Shown in pieces: positions 1-9,318 of a stretch of DNA of 64,000 nt. The position numbers and the translations under genes are program-made. Within the stretch, counting starts at the first letter, position 1. The number at the start of each line of letters is the position of its first letter. The notes below the pieces were generated by a model. The model did no database searches and was not told where the DNA came from. It saw only the letters and a program-made list of their open reading frames with translations. Origin of the DNA: Lactobacillus kullabergensis (GTDB lineage: Bacteria; Bacillota; Bacilli; Lactobacillales; Lactobacillaceae). The stretch is from positions 1,028,138 to 1,092,137 of the forward strand of contig NZ_KQ033871.1 of the NCBI RefSeq assembly GCF_000967195.1. Reading direction: 5' to 3'.

Positions 1-671
1 ATTGCTTCTTGAATTTTATCGTCAGGATTATTTGAAGCTCCGTGCAAAACTAATGGTACATCTACAGCTTCTGAAACTTGTTTTGCAATTTCCGGTTTCA
101 ATTTAGGCTGTACATCTTTAGGGTAAAGACCGTGGGCAGTACCAATTGCAATTGCCAAAGAATCAACATTTGTTTTCTCAACAAAATCCCTAGCCATTTC
201 AGGTGTAGTGTAATGTACATCGTTTGTTAAATGTCCGTTGACATCATAGCCAGTATCAGCTATTGTTCCTATTTCAGCTTCAACTGATATTCCAGTGGCA
301 TGAGCTGCCTCGACCACCTTTTTTGTAGTGGCAATATTTTCATCATATGGTTTCATAGAGCAATCAATCATAACGCTGGTGAAGCCTAGATGAATAGCAT
401 GAATGCAGTCTTCATAACTAGCACCATGATCTAAATGTAAAGCAATTGGCAAATCTGTTTTGTTAATGCCCTGTAAAACTTGCCCCACAAAGTTATCACG
501 CAAAAATGCCAGCTCGGTGGGATGAATCGCCATTATAAAAGGTGTTTGATCTTCAATACACTTTTCCAGAGTTGCTGTAAAAAGTTGTCCAGATCCAGCG
601 TTGTAAGCTGGTATTGCAAAGTGATTTTTATGTGCTACATCCAATAATCTTTTTCCTGTTACTAAAACCAT
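1..671 (-). CDS. class II ketose-bisphosphate aldolase, 3' end beyond window
   Basis: The visible 223 codons match the class II zinc aldolases of the fructose/tagatose-bisphosphate family (FbaA, KbaY, GatY), which split ketose bisphosphates into two trioses in the cytoplasm. The sequence shows the metal-binding LHLDHG motif at residues 78-83, then EAEIGTI, IGTAHGLY and LVLHGAS in the expected order. The ATG at 671 follows a strong GGAGG box. The gene lies just downstream of a PTS IIA gene and a PRD regulator on the same strand, so it probably serves a PTS-imported sugar such as a galactitol- or tagatose-like substrate; that substrate is inference. The C-terminus is cut by the window edge. Confidence 0.88.
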   Translation of the reverse strand, partial: MVLVTGKRLLDVAHKNHFAIPAYNAGSGQLFTATLEKCIEDQTPFIMAIHPTELAFLRDNFVGQVLQGINKTDLPIALHLDHGASYEDCIHAIHLGFTSVMIDCSMKPYDENIATTKKVVEAAHATGISVEAEIGTIADTGYDVNGHLTNDVHYTTPEMARDFVEKTNVDSLAIAIGTAHGLYPKDVQPKLKPEIAKQVSEAVDVPLVLHGASNNPDDKIQEA

Positions 672-749
672 TTTTACCTCCAAAAATTAATAAATTACAT
701 TTTCTGAAAAACAAACTTTTTATGGTCCACTTTTCATGATCTTCCTCCT

Positions 750-1214
750 TTACAAGTATTTTTCTATTTCTTCTGCTGTTTGACATTGACTTATTTTGGA
801 AATGACGTTTTTATCTGCAAATTTACGGAAAATTTTGATCAATCTTTTGATTCTCGGACTATTCTTTTGAGATTTACGGCTAATCAATAAAATAAAACAA
901 GTATCTACAGCAGTACTATCTGGACATTTCCATTCATCTATTTTCTGAGCTAACTTACAAATTATTAAATTAGGAATTACATTTTCTTCTAAGATGATAT
1001 GAGGAAAGGCAATACCATTTCCAAAAGAAGTGTTTTTAACCTTTTCCCTGGCCTGCAAGCTTTTAAAAAGTTCTTTTTGTGATAATTTTTTTTGATTGGC
1101 AACGCTTTTGGATATCAGAGAAAAAAGTTCTTTTTTAGTAATTTTTTGGTCAACATTTATTTTTATAAAAAAATCATCGCTGCTTTTGGATTCTGTAGAC
1201 TGCTTGTCTGACAT
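750..1214 (-). CDS. PTS EIIA component (fructose/mannitol type), probably the detached C-terminal domain of the upstream regulator
   Basis: The protein matches the PTS EIIA-2 family (mannitol/fructose/nitrogen-PTS type). The phosphorylatable histidine sits in GIAFPHI in the expected context. LicR/MtlR-type regulators normally end in just such a domain, and the regulator upstream stops right before it; their lengths sum to about 650 residues, the usual full length. The two frames overlap by about 40-50 nt around an A7 run. I chose the ATG at 1214 because an AGAAG box lies about 9 nt upstream; an ATG at 1223 is in frame but too close to that box. It either acts in trans on the regulator or is produced by frameshifting. 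Confidence 0.75.
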   Translation of the reverse strand: MSDKQSTESKSSDDFFIKINVDQKITKKELFSLISKSVANQKKLSQKELFKSLQAREKVKNTSFGNGIAFPHIILEENVIPNLIICKLAQKIDEWKCPDSTAVDTCFILLISRKSQKNSPRIKRLIKIFRKFADKNVISKISQCQTAEEIEKYL

Positions 1215-2658
1215 TTTTTTCATCTTCTTTTGTTAAAAAAGCACTAACTAGTTCAACTGGTACATTGGTTTTTACCGATAATGGAACTGTACTTATCAGC
1301 AAGTCAATATTCTTATGTTTTTTTAGTATGTCTTCTATCTCGAGGTTAGAACCTAAGCCTATGACCTTTAAATCAGGCAATAATTTTCTTATTTTTGTTG
1401 AAATTATTTCTGAAGTACCAATCCCTGTTGTACAAATAATATAAACACGTACCCTTTTATTCCTACGCGGTTGAGCTTCTATGTATTTAACGAAGTAAAG
1501 GCATATAAAACCTGTTTCATTATCTGAAATTTCTGGTAAGTGAAATTCACGTTCCACCTGTTTTGAAGCTAACTTAGTAGCTTCAAAAACTTTCTCATAT
1601 TCCAATTTAATATCATTTAATAAAGCATTTGGTAAGGATACTTGCATTTTTAATCGAATGATCATTGAAAAAATATGATTTTTAATATCATTCAGTATAT
1701 ATTTGCTAAAACCGGTATTTAAAAATTGTGAAACCAATGTAATGTATTCTTGAGAAACTCGTTCTGCTAATTTATGATCATCAGAAGTTATTTCACTTTT
1801 TTTCTCACTAAATCTAGAGGAAATTAGATATTCAAATAAGTAGTAGGTTTCAACTTCTAAAGATAATGGCTGTACATTTAAATAATTTTCAATATTTTGA
1901 ATAATTTTCTGGCAAATCTTGAAAATTTCAGGATTTGCCTTCGATTTTCTTGTTATACTGGATTTTGACTCAACTGAATAATTTACTGATTTAAATTTTC
2001 TTGCTCTGCTTAACAGAATATAAATATGTGTAAAAAAATTAATATTATAAGGATAAGGAAGATTGTTATTTAGAGATTTCATTGCCAGTTTTAATTGTTC
2101 TAAGGCGAAGTCAAAATCTTGGTCATCATATTGTCCAATACTATTTCGCAAACTACTAATTTCTGTTGTATTGTTAACATGTAAAACTACTTCAATAATG
2201 GCATTTCTAATATTTTTTTCTGTTCCTTTGATGCTTAAAAAACGTTGTTTGCGAATTAATGACAGATTCCATCTTTTAATTTTTGCAGAAATCATTTTTT
2301 CATCATTTTGAATTACTGCTTCACTAACATATAAACTATTAATAATATCTGTAATTGAAACTGCTTTAGGAGATGCAATTAAGAGCCTGGTTAAAATATT
2401 TTCTTGACGTTCATTGATTTCCGAAAAAGCAGCAGATTTTTTATTTTCGTACTTTAAATAATTTTGATAAACTAATTCAAATCCCTTACTTCTTTTAGAA
2501 ATAATTATTTTTTCTGGAAAATTCTGATTTAACTGATTGATCCTCCTAATTATCGTTTTACGTGAGACGTTTAATTTTTGCGAAATTTTAGCCGAAGAAT
2601 TGAAACCATGATTTACTTTTAAATAGTTGATTATGGATTGATTCAAATCTTTAACCAT
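1174..2658 (-). CDS. PRD-containing transcriptional regulator (LicR/MtlR-like), lacking its own EIIA domain
   Basis: This 494-aa protein has an N-terminal winged helix (SQKLNVSRKTIIRRINQL, about residues 25-45), a central alpha-helical PRD region and a C-terminal PTS IIB-like domain with the phosphocysteine loop CTTGIGTS near residue 415. Such proteins activate PTS-sugar operons and are switched by HPr- and EII-dependent phosphorylation. Family members usually continue into an EIIA domain, which here lies in the next frame (750-1214). It is the first gene of a same-strand set with EIIA and the aldolase, which it likely controls. A cre-like palindrome lies about 40 nt upstream. The break at the A7 run (1214-1220) may be genuine, programmed or a sequencing artefact. 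Confidence 0.8.
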   Translation of the reverse strand: MVKDLNQSIINYLKVNHGFNSSAKISQKLNVSRKTIIRRINQLNQNFPEKIIISKRSKGFELVYQNYLKYENKKSAAFSEINERQENILTRLLIASPKAVSITDIINSLYVSEAVIQNDEKMISAKIKRWNLSLIRKQRFLSIKGTEKNIRNAIIEVVLHVNNTTEISSLRNSIGQYDDQDFDFALEQLKLAMKSLNNNLPYPYNINFFTHIYILLSRARKFKSVNYSVESKSSITRKSKANPEIFKICQKIIQNIENYLNVQPLSLEVETYYLFEYLISSRFSEKKSEITSDDHKLAERVSQEYITLVSQFLNTGFSKYILNDIKNHIFSMIIRLKMQVSLPNALLNDIKLEYEKVFEATKLASKQVEREFHLPEISDNETGFICLYFVKYIEAQPRRNKRVRVYIICTTGIGTSEIISTKIRKLLPDLKVIGLGSNLEIEDILKKHKNIDLLISTVPLSVKTNVPVELVSAFLTKEDEKNVRQAVYRIQKQR

Positions 2659-2696
2659 TTCTTTTCTCCTTCCGACATTTTTATTATATAAGTCTG

Positions 2697-2709
2697 TGTA
2701 AGCGCTACA
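2697..2709 (-). promoter_or_regulatory. cre-like palindrome upstream of the PRD regulator
   Basis: The minus strand reads TGTAGCGCTTACA, a TGTA...TACA palindrome close to the CcpA cre consensus, just upstream of a TATAAT hexamer that precedes the regulator gene. Its position over the promoter suggests carbon catabolite control. A similar TGTAA-CGC-TTACA site precedes dhaK in this window. The match to the canonical 14-nt cre is not exact, so this is a moderate call. Confidence 0.4.
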
Positions 2710-2750
2710 TCATAAGAAAATGTCCCCAATCAAAATTGAATGAGGACAAA

Positions 2751-2796
2751 TAAAAAAGCAAAAGAGCTGTGTATAATTTTCACAGCTCTTTTGCTT
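2751..2796 (-). terminator. rho-independent terminator of hisS-aspS
   Basis: A perfect 16-bp stem (arms 2756-2771 and 2781-2796, 9-nt loop) is followed on the minus strand by a run of six T. It lies 25 bp after the aspS stop codon. Confidence 0.9.
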
Positions 2797-2820
2797 TAGT
2801 TAAAAATACTTTATACTTTC

Positions 2821-4662
2821 CTAATCCCAACTGGTATTTTGTGCAGCATCTTTTTCGGCTTGTACTTTCAAGTTTGCTTCAATTTTGGCTACATCGTCTT
2901 GATACTTATCTTCGACCTCAATACCCAAATCAGTTAATTGTTGTTCAGATACAGGAGCAGGTGCATGCATCATTGGTTCTGAAGCATTGGCATTTTTCGG
3001 GAATGCCAATACATCACGGATATTATCTTTTTCAGCAAGCAGCATTGCAAAACGGTCAAGCCCGATGGCAAGTCCTGCATGTGGTGGAAAGCCCATATCC
3101 AAAGCTTCAAGAAGGTAGCCAAATTGTTCATAGGCACGTTTTTTGGTAAAACCGAGTGCCTTAAACATTTTTTCCTGAATTGAACGCTTGTGAATACGTA
3201 TTGAACCTCCACCCAATTCATCACCGTTCATAACAATATCATAGCTGCGAGCGTGAGCCTTGTGCGGTTCAGTATCCAATAATTTAATACCTTCATCATC
3301 GGGCATAGTGAATGGATGGTGCGCTGCAATCCATCTACCGAATCCTTCATCATATTCAAATAATGGCCAATCAACCACCCAGACAAAGTTAAATACATGT
3401 TTTGGAATAATATTTGTTTCTTTAGCGAATTCACGACGCAAATGGTCAAGCGAGTCGCAGCAAACTTTCCATTTATCCGCAATAAATACGACTAATTCGC
3501 CGCCTTGCAAGTTAAATTCATTGATTAAAGAAGCTTTATTTTCATCAGTTAAGAATCGAGAAATTGGACCAGAGAACTCACCATCTTCAAATTTGACCCA
3601 AGCCAAACCTTTTGCATGGTAGCGCTTAATATAGTCCTGCTTTTTCTCAATTTGTTTGCGAGAGAATTTTTGAGCACCATTTTTAACTGCAATCCCTTTA
3701 ACAAAGCCACCATTGGCAATAGCACCAGAGAATACTTTAAAAGCACTATCCTTAAAGATTGGACTTAAGTCGTGAATCAACATGCCAAAACGAGTGTCTG
3801 GTTTATCTGTTCCGTAATTATTCATTGAATCTGTCCAGGAAATGCGGTCAATTGGAGTTTTCAGATCAATTCCCATTACGTCTTTCATGATTTTCTTGAG
3901 CAAGCCTTCAGTGTAGTCTTGTACCTGCTGCTCATCGGTAAAAGAAGTTTCCATATCAATCTGAGTGAATTCAGGTTGCCTGTCACCCCGCAAATCTTCG
4001 TCTCTAAAGCATCTAGCTAACTGATAATATTTATCAAAGCCTGCTCCCATCAATAGCTGCTTGAAAAGCTGGGGAGATTGTGGCAGAGCGTAAAAACTGC
4101 CAGGATAAATTCTAGACGGTACCAAATAATCACGAGCACCTTCAGGTGAAGATTTTCCTAAAATTGGTGTTTCAATATCAATGAAACCATTTTGATCAAA
4201 AAATTCATGTGTTGCTCGTAAAATTTTTGACCGTAAAATGATAGCATTTTGCAAGTTGGGTCTACGCAAATCCAAATAGCGATACTTTAGCCGAGTCTGT
4301 TCGGCAACTTCAACATTATCTTTAACTTCAAACGGCGGATTCTTGGCTTTGTTCAACACATTGATTTCTTTAGCCTCGACTTCGACTTCTCCCGTTTTCA
4401 TGTCAGGATTAATACTTGAACGCTTAACTACTTTACCTTTAACCTGAATTACATATTCATTTCCTAGTGAATCTGCAATAGCCATTAACTCTTGGCCTGA
4501 ATCATGATTAACTACAACTTGGACAAGACCTTCTCGATCGCGTAAATCAATAAACACCAGATTACCTAGATTTCGCACACGTTGTACCCAGCCGTACAAA
4601 TTTACACTCTGATTAATAAATTTTGATGTGATATTACCACAATAGTCAGTTCTTTTTTCCAT
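2821..4662 (-). CDS. aspS: aspartyl-tRNA synthetase
   Basis: This 613-aa class II synthetase charges tRNA-Asp. An N-terminal OB-fold anticodon domain (VNLYGWVQRVRNLGNLVF) is followed by the class II core: motif 2 is visible as ARCFRDEDLRGDRQPEFTQ and motif 3 as GLAIGLDRFAML near residue 540. The long bacterial GAD insertion lies between them. The length is normal for bacterial AspRS. It follows hisS by 3 nt and ends at a strong terminator, so the two are cotranscribed from the T-box promoter upstream of hisS. The ATG at 4662 is the obvious start. Nothing looks degraded. Confidence 0.97.
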   Translation of the reverse strand: MEKRTDYCGNITSKFINQSVNLYGWVQRVRNLGNLVFIDLRDREGLVQVVVNHDSGQELMAIADSLGNEYVIQVKGKVVKRSSINPDMKTGEVEVEAKEINVLNKAKNPPFEVKDNVEVAEQTRLKYRYLDLRRPNLQNAIILRSKILRATHEFFDQNGFIDIETPILGKSSPEGARDYLVPSRIYPGSFYALPQSPQLFKQLLMGAGFDKYYQLARCFRDEDLRGDRQPEFTQIDMETSFTDEQQVQDYTEGLLKKIMKDVMGIDLKTPIDRISWTDSMNNYGTDKPDTRFGMLIHDLSPIFKDSAFKVFSGAIANGGFVKGIAVKNGAQKFSRKQIEKKQDYIKRYHAKGLAWVKFEDGEFSGPISRFLTDENKASLINEFNLQGGELVVFIADKWKVCCDSLDHLRREFAKETNIIPKHVFNFVWVVDWPLFEYDEGFGRWIAAHHPFTMPDDEGIKLLDTEPHKAHARSYDIVMNGDELGGGSIRIHKRSIQEKMFKALGFTKKRAYEQFGYLLEALDMGFPPHAGLAIGLDRFAMLLAEKDNIRDVLAFPKNANASEPMMHAPAPVSEQQLTDLGIEVEDKYQDDVAKIEANLKVQAEKDAAQNTSWD

Positions 4663-4665
4663 TTT

Positions 4666-5952
4666 TTATTCCTTTAATTGTTTCATTACCGCATTCATAT
4701 CTTCAAGATCGTTGAAATTAAACTTAAATGTTTTAGCATCAGCAAGTCTTTTAACATTTAAAACTTCGGCAGCTAACTCTTTGTCGCCGAGTGTAATGAC
4801 GTATTTAGCTTTAGCTCTATCAGCTTTTTTAAATTGGGCTTTTAACTTCTTTTGATCAACATCATATTGAACTTTTAAACCTTGCTTACGCAACAAACGA
4901 GCAATTTCGACAGTTTTTACTTCGGTTCCTTGACCAATATTGGCAATAAAGAAATCAATACCCTGATCTTTAAAAAGTTCGGGATTTTGTTTTTGTAAAA
5001 CCAGCATTAAGCGTTCTTCGCCTATACCGAAACCGACTGCAGGTGTTCTTGGTCCGTCAAATTCTTCTACTAAATTATCATAACGACCACCGCCAAGAAT
5101 TGTTGAAGCAGATTCCCAAATACTTTTATCCTCAACCATAAATTCAAAGATTACACCAGTATAATAATCAAGTCCGCGAACCAAATCATTATCAATCACA
5201 TAATTAATTTTTAATTGATCCAGTATCTTTAAAATTAGGTCAAAATTTTCTTTTGATTCCTGGTCCAAATAATCAACTATTTTAGGTGCTTTAGGCAAAA
5301 ATTGCTTATCCTGTTCATCTTTGGAATCTAAAATTCGCAAAGGATTCTTTTCTAACCGTCTTTTTGAGTCATCAGAAAGCTGGTCTCTGACAGGCTTAAA
5401 ATAATTGACCAATGCATCATGATAATCTTGACGAACTTGTGCATTACCCAGCGTATTAATATGTAACTCATAATTTTTTACACCGAGTTTGGCTAATAAA
5501 TCATGAGCCAAAACAATTGTTTCTATGTCAGCTAAGGGATTAGAAGAACCAAAGCTCTCAATTCCTATTTGGTGAAATTCACGTTGACGACCTGCTTGAG
5601 GTCTTTCATAGCGAAAAGTTGATTCAATATAATAAACATTTAAAGGCTTCACTACTTCTGGTGCATAAAGCTTATCTTCAACGTAAGCACGCACAACTCC
5701 AGCTGTTCCTTCAGGTCTTAAGGCAATGTGTCTGCCACCTTTATCATTAAAATCATACATTTCTTTTTCAACTACATCAGAAGTTTCACCACTTGAACGT
5801 GAAAAAACATTGTAATTTTCAAAACTGGGTGTGCGAATTTCGCGATAATTTGCTCGTTTAAAAAAATCACGTAAAATTTGTTCTATCTTTTCCCATGATC
5901 CAGATTCATCTGGCAAAATATCAACTGTTCCTTTAGGTCTTTGAACTCTCAT
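4666..5952 (-). CDS. hisS: histidyl-tRNA synthetase
   Basis: This 428-aa class II synthetase charges tRNA-His. Visible signatures are [13 protein letters not shown], the motif 2 stretch [16 protein letters not shown], the HisA motif [10 protein letters not shown] and a C-terminal anticodon-binding domain. Length and order are normal for bacterial HisRS. It is the first gene of a hisS-aspS operon, an arrangement common in Firmicutes, and sits directly after a T-box leader whose terminator hairpin ends about 20 nt before the start codon. Expression should therefore respond to uncharged tRNA. Confidence 0.97.
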   Translation of the reverse strand: MRVQRPKGTVDILPDESGSWEKIEQILRDFFKRANYREIRTPSFENYNVFSRSSGETSDVVEKEMYDFNDKGGRHIALRPEGTAGVVRAYVEDKLYAPEVVKPLNVYYIESTFRYERPQAGRQREFHQIGIESFGSSNPLADIETIVLAHDLLAKLGVKNYELHINTLGNAQVRQDYHDALVNYFKPVRDQLSDDSKRRLEKNPLRILDSKDEQDKQFLPKAPKIVDYLDQESKENFDLILKILDQLKINYVIDNDLVRGLDYYTGVIFEFMVEDKSIWESASTILGGGRYDNLVEEFDGPRTPAVGFGIGEERLMLVLQKQNPELFKDQGIDFFIANIGQGTEVKTVEIARLLRKQGLKVQYDVDQKKLKAQFKKADRAKAKYVITLGDKELAAEVLNVKRLADAKTFKFNFNDLEDMNAVMKQLKE

Positions 5953-5969
5953 TTAATCATCCTTTTAAT

Positions 5970-6162
5970 AAAAAAACGTCCTTGAATAAATCAAGGGCGC
6001 TCTGATTTAGCACGGTACCACCTTTTACCTGCTGCGAATAACGCTCGCGATGCGATCATTATCTGGTAAAGGGGTCACAGTTAGTTTTTTACCACCCTTT
6101 CACTAAAAACAGGTGGTCTCTGAATAAAAATACTAAACTTCAGTCTTTGTCATTGATAATTC
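5970..6162 (-). promoter_or_regulatory. T-box riboswitch, hisS-aspS leader
   Basis: On the minus strand the leader contains the T-box core AAGGTGGTACCGTGC (6012-6026), which pairs with the tRNA acceptor end, followed by an intrinsic terminator with arms CCTTGA/TCAAGG and a T7 tail (5970-5998). Upstream, a short Stem I carries AGAGA and complementary ACCACC/GGTGGT arms. A GAC triplet (Asp) in TGTGACC is the most plausible specifier, on the strand closing a GTTAGT/ACTAAC helix, but I cannot fold it rigorously. Stem I looks shorter than in the brnQ and metQ T-boxes of this window. Confidence 0.9.
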
Positions 6163-6168
6163 TTTTTT

Positions 6169-6197
6169 AGAATATATTTTTCCTAGCAAAAAGTCAA
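6169..6197 (-). promoter_or_regulatory. sigma-A promoter of the hisS-aspS T-box
   Basis: TTGACT and TATTCT are separated by exactly 17 bp on the minus strand, with transcription starting just before the T-box Stem I. Confidence 0.75.
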
Positions 6198-6222
6198 CCT
6201 GTAGTACTACTATGCATGATAT

Positions 6223-6660
6223 TTACAAATCCAATACGATTGTGAAAGGTCCATCATTTTGTAAATCAACTTGCATGTCAGCACCAAATTCACCTGTTTC
6301 TACAGTTAAACCCAATTTCTCTAGTTCTTCATTAAACTGTTTCCATAACTCTTTTGATTTTGGTGGCCTCATTGCATTGATAAAACTTGGTCGATTGCCT
6401 TTCTTGGTATCTGCTAACAATGTAAACTGACTGACACTTAAAATCTGTCCGTCTACATCTTTAATTGCTAAATTAGTTTTACCATTTTCATCTTCAAAGA
6501 TACGCATTTTGGCAATTTTAGCAGCGGCTTTTTTAACGACTTCAGCTCCATCGCCTTCTTTTAAACCAACTAGCAGTAATAAACCCTTGGAAATTTGTCC
6601 TACTGTATTTTCAGCTATTTTTACACTAGCCCTGTTAACTCTTTGAATCACAATCCGCAT
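6223..6660 (-). CDS. dtd: D-aminoacyl-tRNA deacylase
   Basis: This 145-aa protein matches DTD, which hydrolyses D-amino acids wrongly attached to tRNA. It has the N-terminal MRIVIQRV signature, the SQFTLLAD motif and the C-terminal NDGPFTIVL stretch that supply the active site in the family. Its length is standard. The start codon overlaps the stop codon of the upstream rel gene by one base (TAATG arrangement), so the two are translationally coupled, as in many Firmicutes. Confidence 0.96.
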   Translation of the reverse strand: MRIVIQRVNRASVKIAENTVGQISKGLLLLVGLKEGDGAEVVKKAAAKIAKMRIFEDENGKTNLAIKDVDGQILSVSQFTLLADTKKGNRPSFINAMRPPKSKELWKQFNEELEKLGLTVETGEFGADMQVDLQNDGPFTIVLDL

Positions 6661-8900
6661 TAATTATCAGCCCTCCTTGTCTGGTATACATCTGGTATAT
6701 CCCTTAACTTGGTCAAAATGCCATCTAGCTGAGCTGAATTGTTGACTGCCACTGTAGCATATATATGGGCAATATTATCCTCATTAACCTTACCAGAAAT
6801 ATTATTAATATTCGGAGTTAACGTATTTAACTTTGTAATAACATCAGTAAGCAGCTTGCCTCGGTTGTAACCAAAAACTTCAATATTTGCATTAAATGCT
6901 TGAGCACTGTTTTCTTCAACATTTTCCCATTGAACTTCGATCAGTCTGCCCTTGCTTTCATAATTATTTACAATGTTGCGACAATCTGTTCGATGAATTG
7001 TCACGCCGCGACCTTTTGTAACATAGCCGACTATGTCGTCTCCTGGGACTGGGTTGCAGCACTTGGCTAAATGAAGCATCAGATCACTTATGCCTTGAAT
7101 CATAACACCATTTTTGTGCTTGATCTTCATTGCCTTAGAATCTTTTTTACTTGGTGAATTTTCCGAAACTGATTTTTGCCCTGAATTCAGAATTTCTTCT
7201 TCAAGTTGCTGTTGCTTTTTCTTTTCATTTTCGTGCCGTATATCCGCAGTTAGCCTGTTGACCACACCAATTGCTGAGAGATCACCAAAACCAATTGAAG
7301 CATACATTTCATCGGCAGTGTGGTAATTTATTTGCTCCAAAAGAGGTTCAATATGTTCTTTCGACATAAATACTTTGGGTGAAAGTCCTTGCTCACGCAG
7401 TTTGTCGGCAACCATTTGCTCGCCCTGTTCAATACTATGGTCACGATCAAGATTTCTAAAGTACCGGCGAATTTTGTTGCGTGCGCGCGAGGTCTTAACT
7501 AAATCAACCCAGTCGCGTGATGGGGTGGCATTAGATTGAGTCATGATTTCAATGACATCACCATTTTTTAACTTATAATCTAATGGTACTAATTTGCCAT
7601 TGACTTTAGCTCCAACTGCATGGCTACCCACTTGAGTATGGATTTCATAAGCAAAATCTAAGGTAACTGAACCTTTTGGCAGTTCATAGACTTCACCTTT
7701 AGGAGTAAAAACATAAACGCGATCAGAGAAGATTTCACTTTTAACGCTTTTCATGAATTCATCAGCGTCTGAAGTTTCATCTTTTAATTCTAAAATTTCA
7801 CGGACCATGTCCAATTTTTCATTTGAGCTGGTTTGTTCTACGCCTTTAAAATTTCCCCTCTTATATGCCCAGTGAGCAGCCACACCATATTCAGCAACTT
7901 CATGCATTTGTTCGGTTCTGATTTGTATTTCTAATGGTCTGCCACCAGGGCCAATAATCGTAGTATGAAGTGACTGGTAGCCGTTAACCTTAGGCACAGC
8001 AATATAATCTTTAAAGCGGCCCGGCATTGGTTTCCATTTAGTATGAACTGCTCCCAAAACTGCATAACAGTCTTTAACCGTTTTAACAATCACGCGTACT
8101 GCCAACAAGTCATAAATTTCATTAAAATCTTTATGCTTGTTGACCATTTTCTTATAAATAGAATAGATATGCTTAGGACGACCATATATTTCATACTTGA
8201 TTCCCAGACTATCCAAGCTTTCTTTAAGTGTCTTGATCGCATCTTGAATATATTTTTCTCTTTGACTACGTTTAAGACTCATTAAATTAACAATGCGGTA
8301 ATATGCTTTTGGATTTAAATAATGAAAACTCATATCTTCGAGTTCCCATTTAACTGTTCCAATACCCAAACGATCGGCTAAAGGCGCATATATATCCATT
8401 GTCTCCGATGCAATTCTGCGTTGCTTATCAGGGCGTAAATGCTCTAATGTATGCATATTATGCAGTCTGTCTGCCAGCTTGACCATAATCACACGAATAT
8501 CTTTTGCCATTGCAATCAACATTTTTCTGTGATTTTCAGCTAAAAATTCTTGGTGTGATTTGTATTGGTATTTATTTAACTTAGTGACGCCATCTACTAT
8601 AAAAGCTACATCTTTACCGAAGTTTTCTTTAATATCGTCATTGGTCACTGGGGTATCTTCTACAGTATCATGTAAGAATCCCGCAGCTACTGTATCAGGG
8701 TCAAGACTTAATTGAGCAAGAGTGCCAGCAACTTGGGTAGGATGAACGATGTATGGTTGTCCAGAAGCTCTTTTTTGATCTTTATGAGCATTTTCAGCAA
8801 ATTTATATGCTTTTTCAACAAATGCAATTTGATCATCATTCATATATTTTTTACAGGTATCTATCACCTGCTCATGTGTCATTTCAATGTACTTTGACAT
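6660..8900 (-). CDS. rel: bifunctional (p)ppGpp synthetase/hydrolase, RelA/SpoT family
   Basis: This 746-aa enzyme makes and degrades (p)ppGpp during amino-acid starvation. Domains in order are an HD hydrolase (HDTVEDT, about residues 77-83), a synthetase with [11 protein letters not shown] near residue 310, a TGS domain from about 390 to 450, and a C-terminal ACT domain. The HD motif is intact, so hydrolase activity is expected, as for the single long Rel of Firmicutes. It is followed by dtd with a 1-nt overlap. The length is typical. Confidence 0.96.
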   Translation of the reverse strand: MSKYIEMTHEQVIDTCKKYMNDDQIAFVEKAYKFAENAHKDQKRASGQPYIVHPTQVAGTLAQLSLDPDTVAAGFLHDTVEDTPVTNDDIKENFGKDVAFIVDGVTKLNKYQYKSHQEFLAENHRKMLIAMAKDIRVIMVKLADRLHNMHTLEHLRPDKQRRIASETMDIYAPLADRLGIGTVKWELEDMSFHYLNPKAYYRIVNLMSLKRSQREKYIQDAIKTLKESLDSLGIKYEIYGRPKHIYSIYKKMVNKHKDFNEIYDLLAVRVIVKTVKDCYAVLGAVHTKWKPMPGRFKDYIAVPKVNGYQSLHTTIIGPGGRPLEIQIRTEQMHEVAEYGVAAHWAYKRGNFKGVEQTSSNEKLDMVREILELKDETSDADEFMKSVKSEIFSDRVYVFTPKGEVYELPKGSVTLDFAYEIHTQVGSHAVGAKVNGKLVPLDYKLKNGDVIEIMTQSNATPSRDWVDLVKTSRARNKIRRYFRNLDRDHSIEQGEQMVADKLREQGLSPKVFMSKEHIEPLLEQINYHTADEMYASIGFGDLSAIGVVNRLTADIRHENEKKKQQQLEEEILNSGQKSVSENSPSKKDSKAMKIKHKNGVMIQGISDLMLHLAKCCNPVPGDDIVGYVTKGRGVTIHRTDCRNIVNNYESKGRLIEVQWENVEENSAQAFNANIEVFGYNRGKLLTDVITKLNTLTPNINNISGKVNEDNIAHIYATVAVNNSAQLDGILTKLRDIPDVYQTRRADN

Positions 8901-8921
8901 AGAATATCGCCCCTTCTAGCA

Positions 8922-9275
8922 CTAACCATAGATTTGATTATCCATTAAACCAAATATTTCCAAAATCAGGTAAATTAACCCAAATAAAAAATTGTAATTG
9001 GCATATTTCAATAAAACAATTAAGCAAAAACAGCCCGGCATAAACAATAGCCAATAGTGCCTTAAATTAAGTGCTTTAATCAATTTGCCAATGTGATAGC
9101 TGATTATGCTGTTGAGTACTATAAATAAGAGACCCACACGATAAATAGTCCCTATTGAAAACAGGCTAAATAAGAGTGGCAAAATCATGACTAATATACT
9201 CCAGCAAATTACTGGTGTTATCTTATAGCTATTTAACTTTTTAAAAAAAGGAATATTTTTTAGTTTATCAATCAA
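8922..9275 (-). CDS. small multi-pass membrane protein of unknown function
   Basis: The 117-aa protein is almost entirely hydrophobic after a short charged start. About four membrane segments can be seen (roughly residues 20-42, 44-62, 72-90 and 94-111). I do not recognise a named family. It sits between prmA and rel on the same strand, 21 nt before rel and 43 nt after prmA, so it is probably part of a prmA-X-rel-dtd transcript. No catalytic motif is visible. Confidence 0.7.
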   Translation of the reverse strand: MIDKLKNIPFFKKLNSYKITPVICWSILVMILPLLFSLFSIGTIYRVGLLFIVLNSIISYHIGKLIKALNLRHYWLLFMPGCFCLIVLLKYANYNFLFGLIYLILEIFGLMDNQIYG

Positions 9276-9318
9276 CTTGTCAGTTCCTTACTAATTTAAT
9301 TATCTATTATAACTCTAT

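Noticed and set aside
2720-2750. GTCC...GGAC inverted repeat before the aspS terminator
   Set aside because: Only four paired bases with a long loop; not distinguishable from chance.
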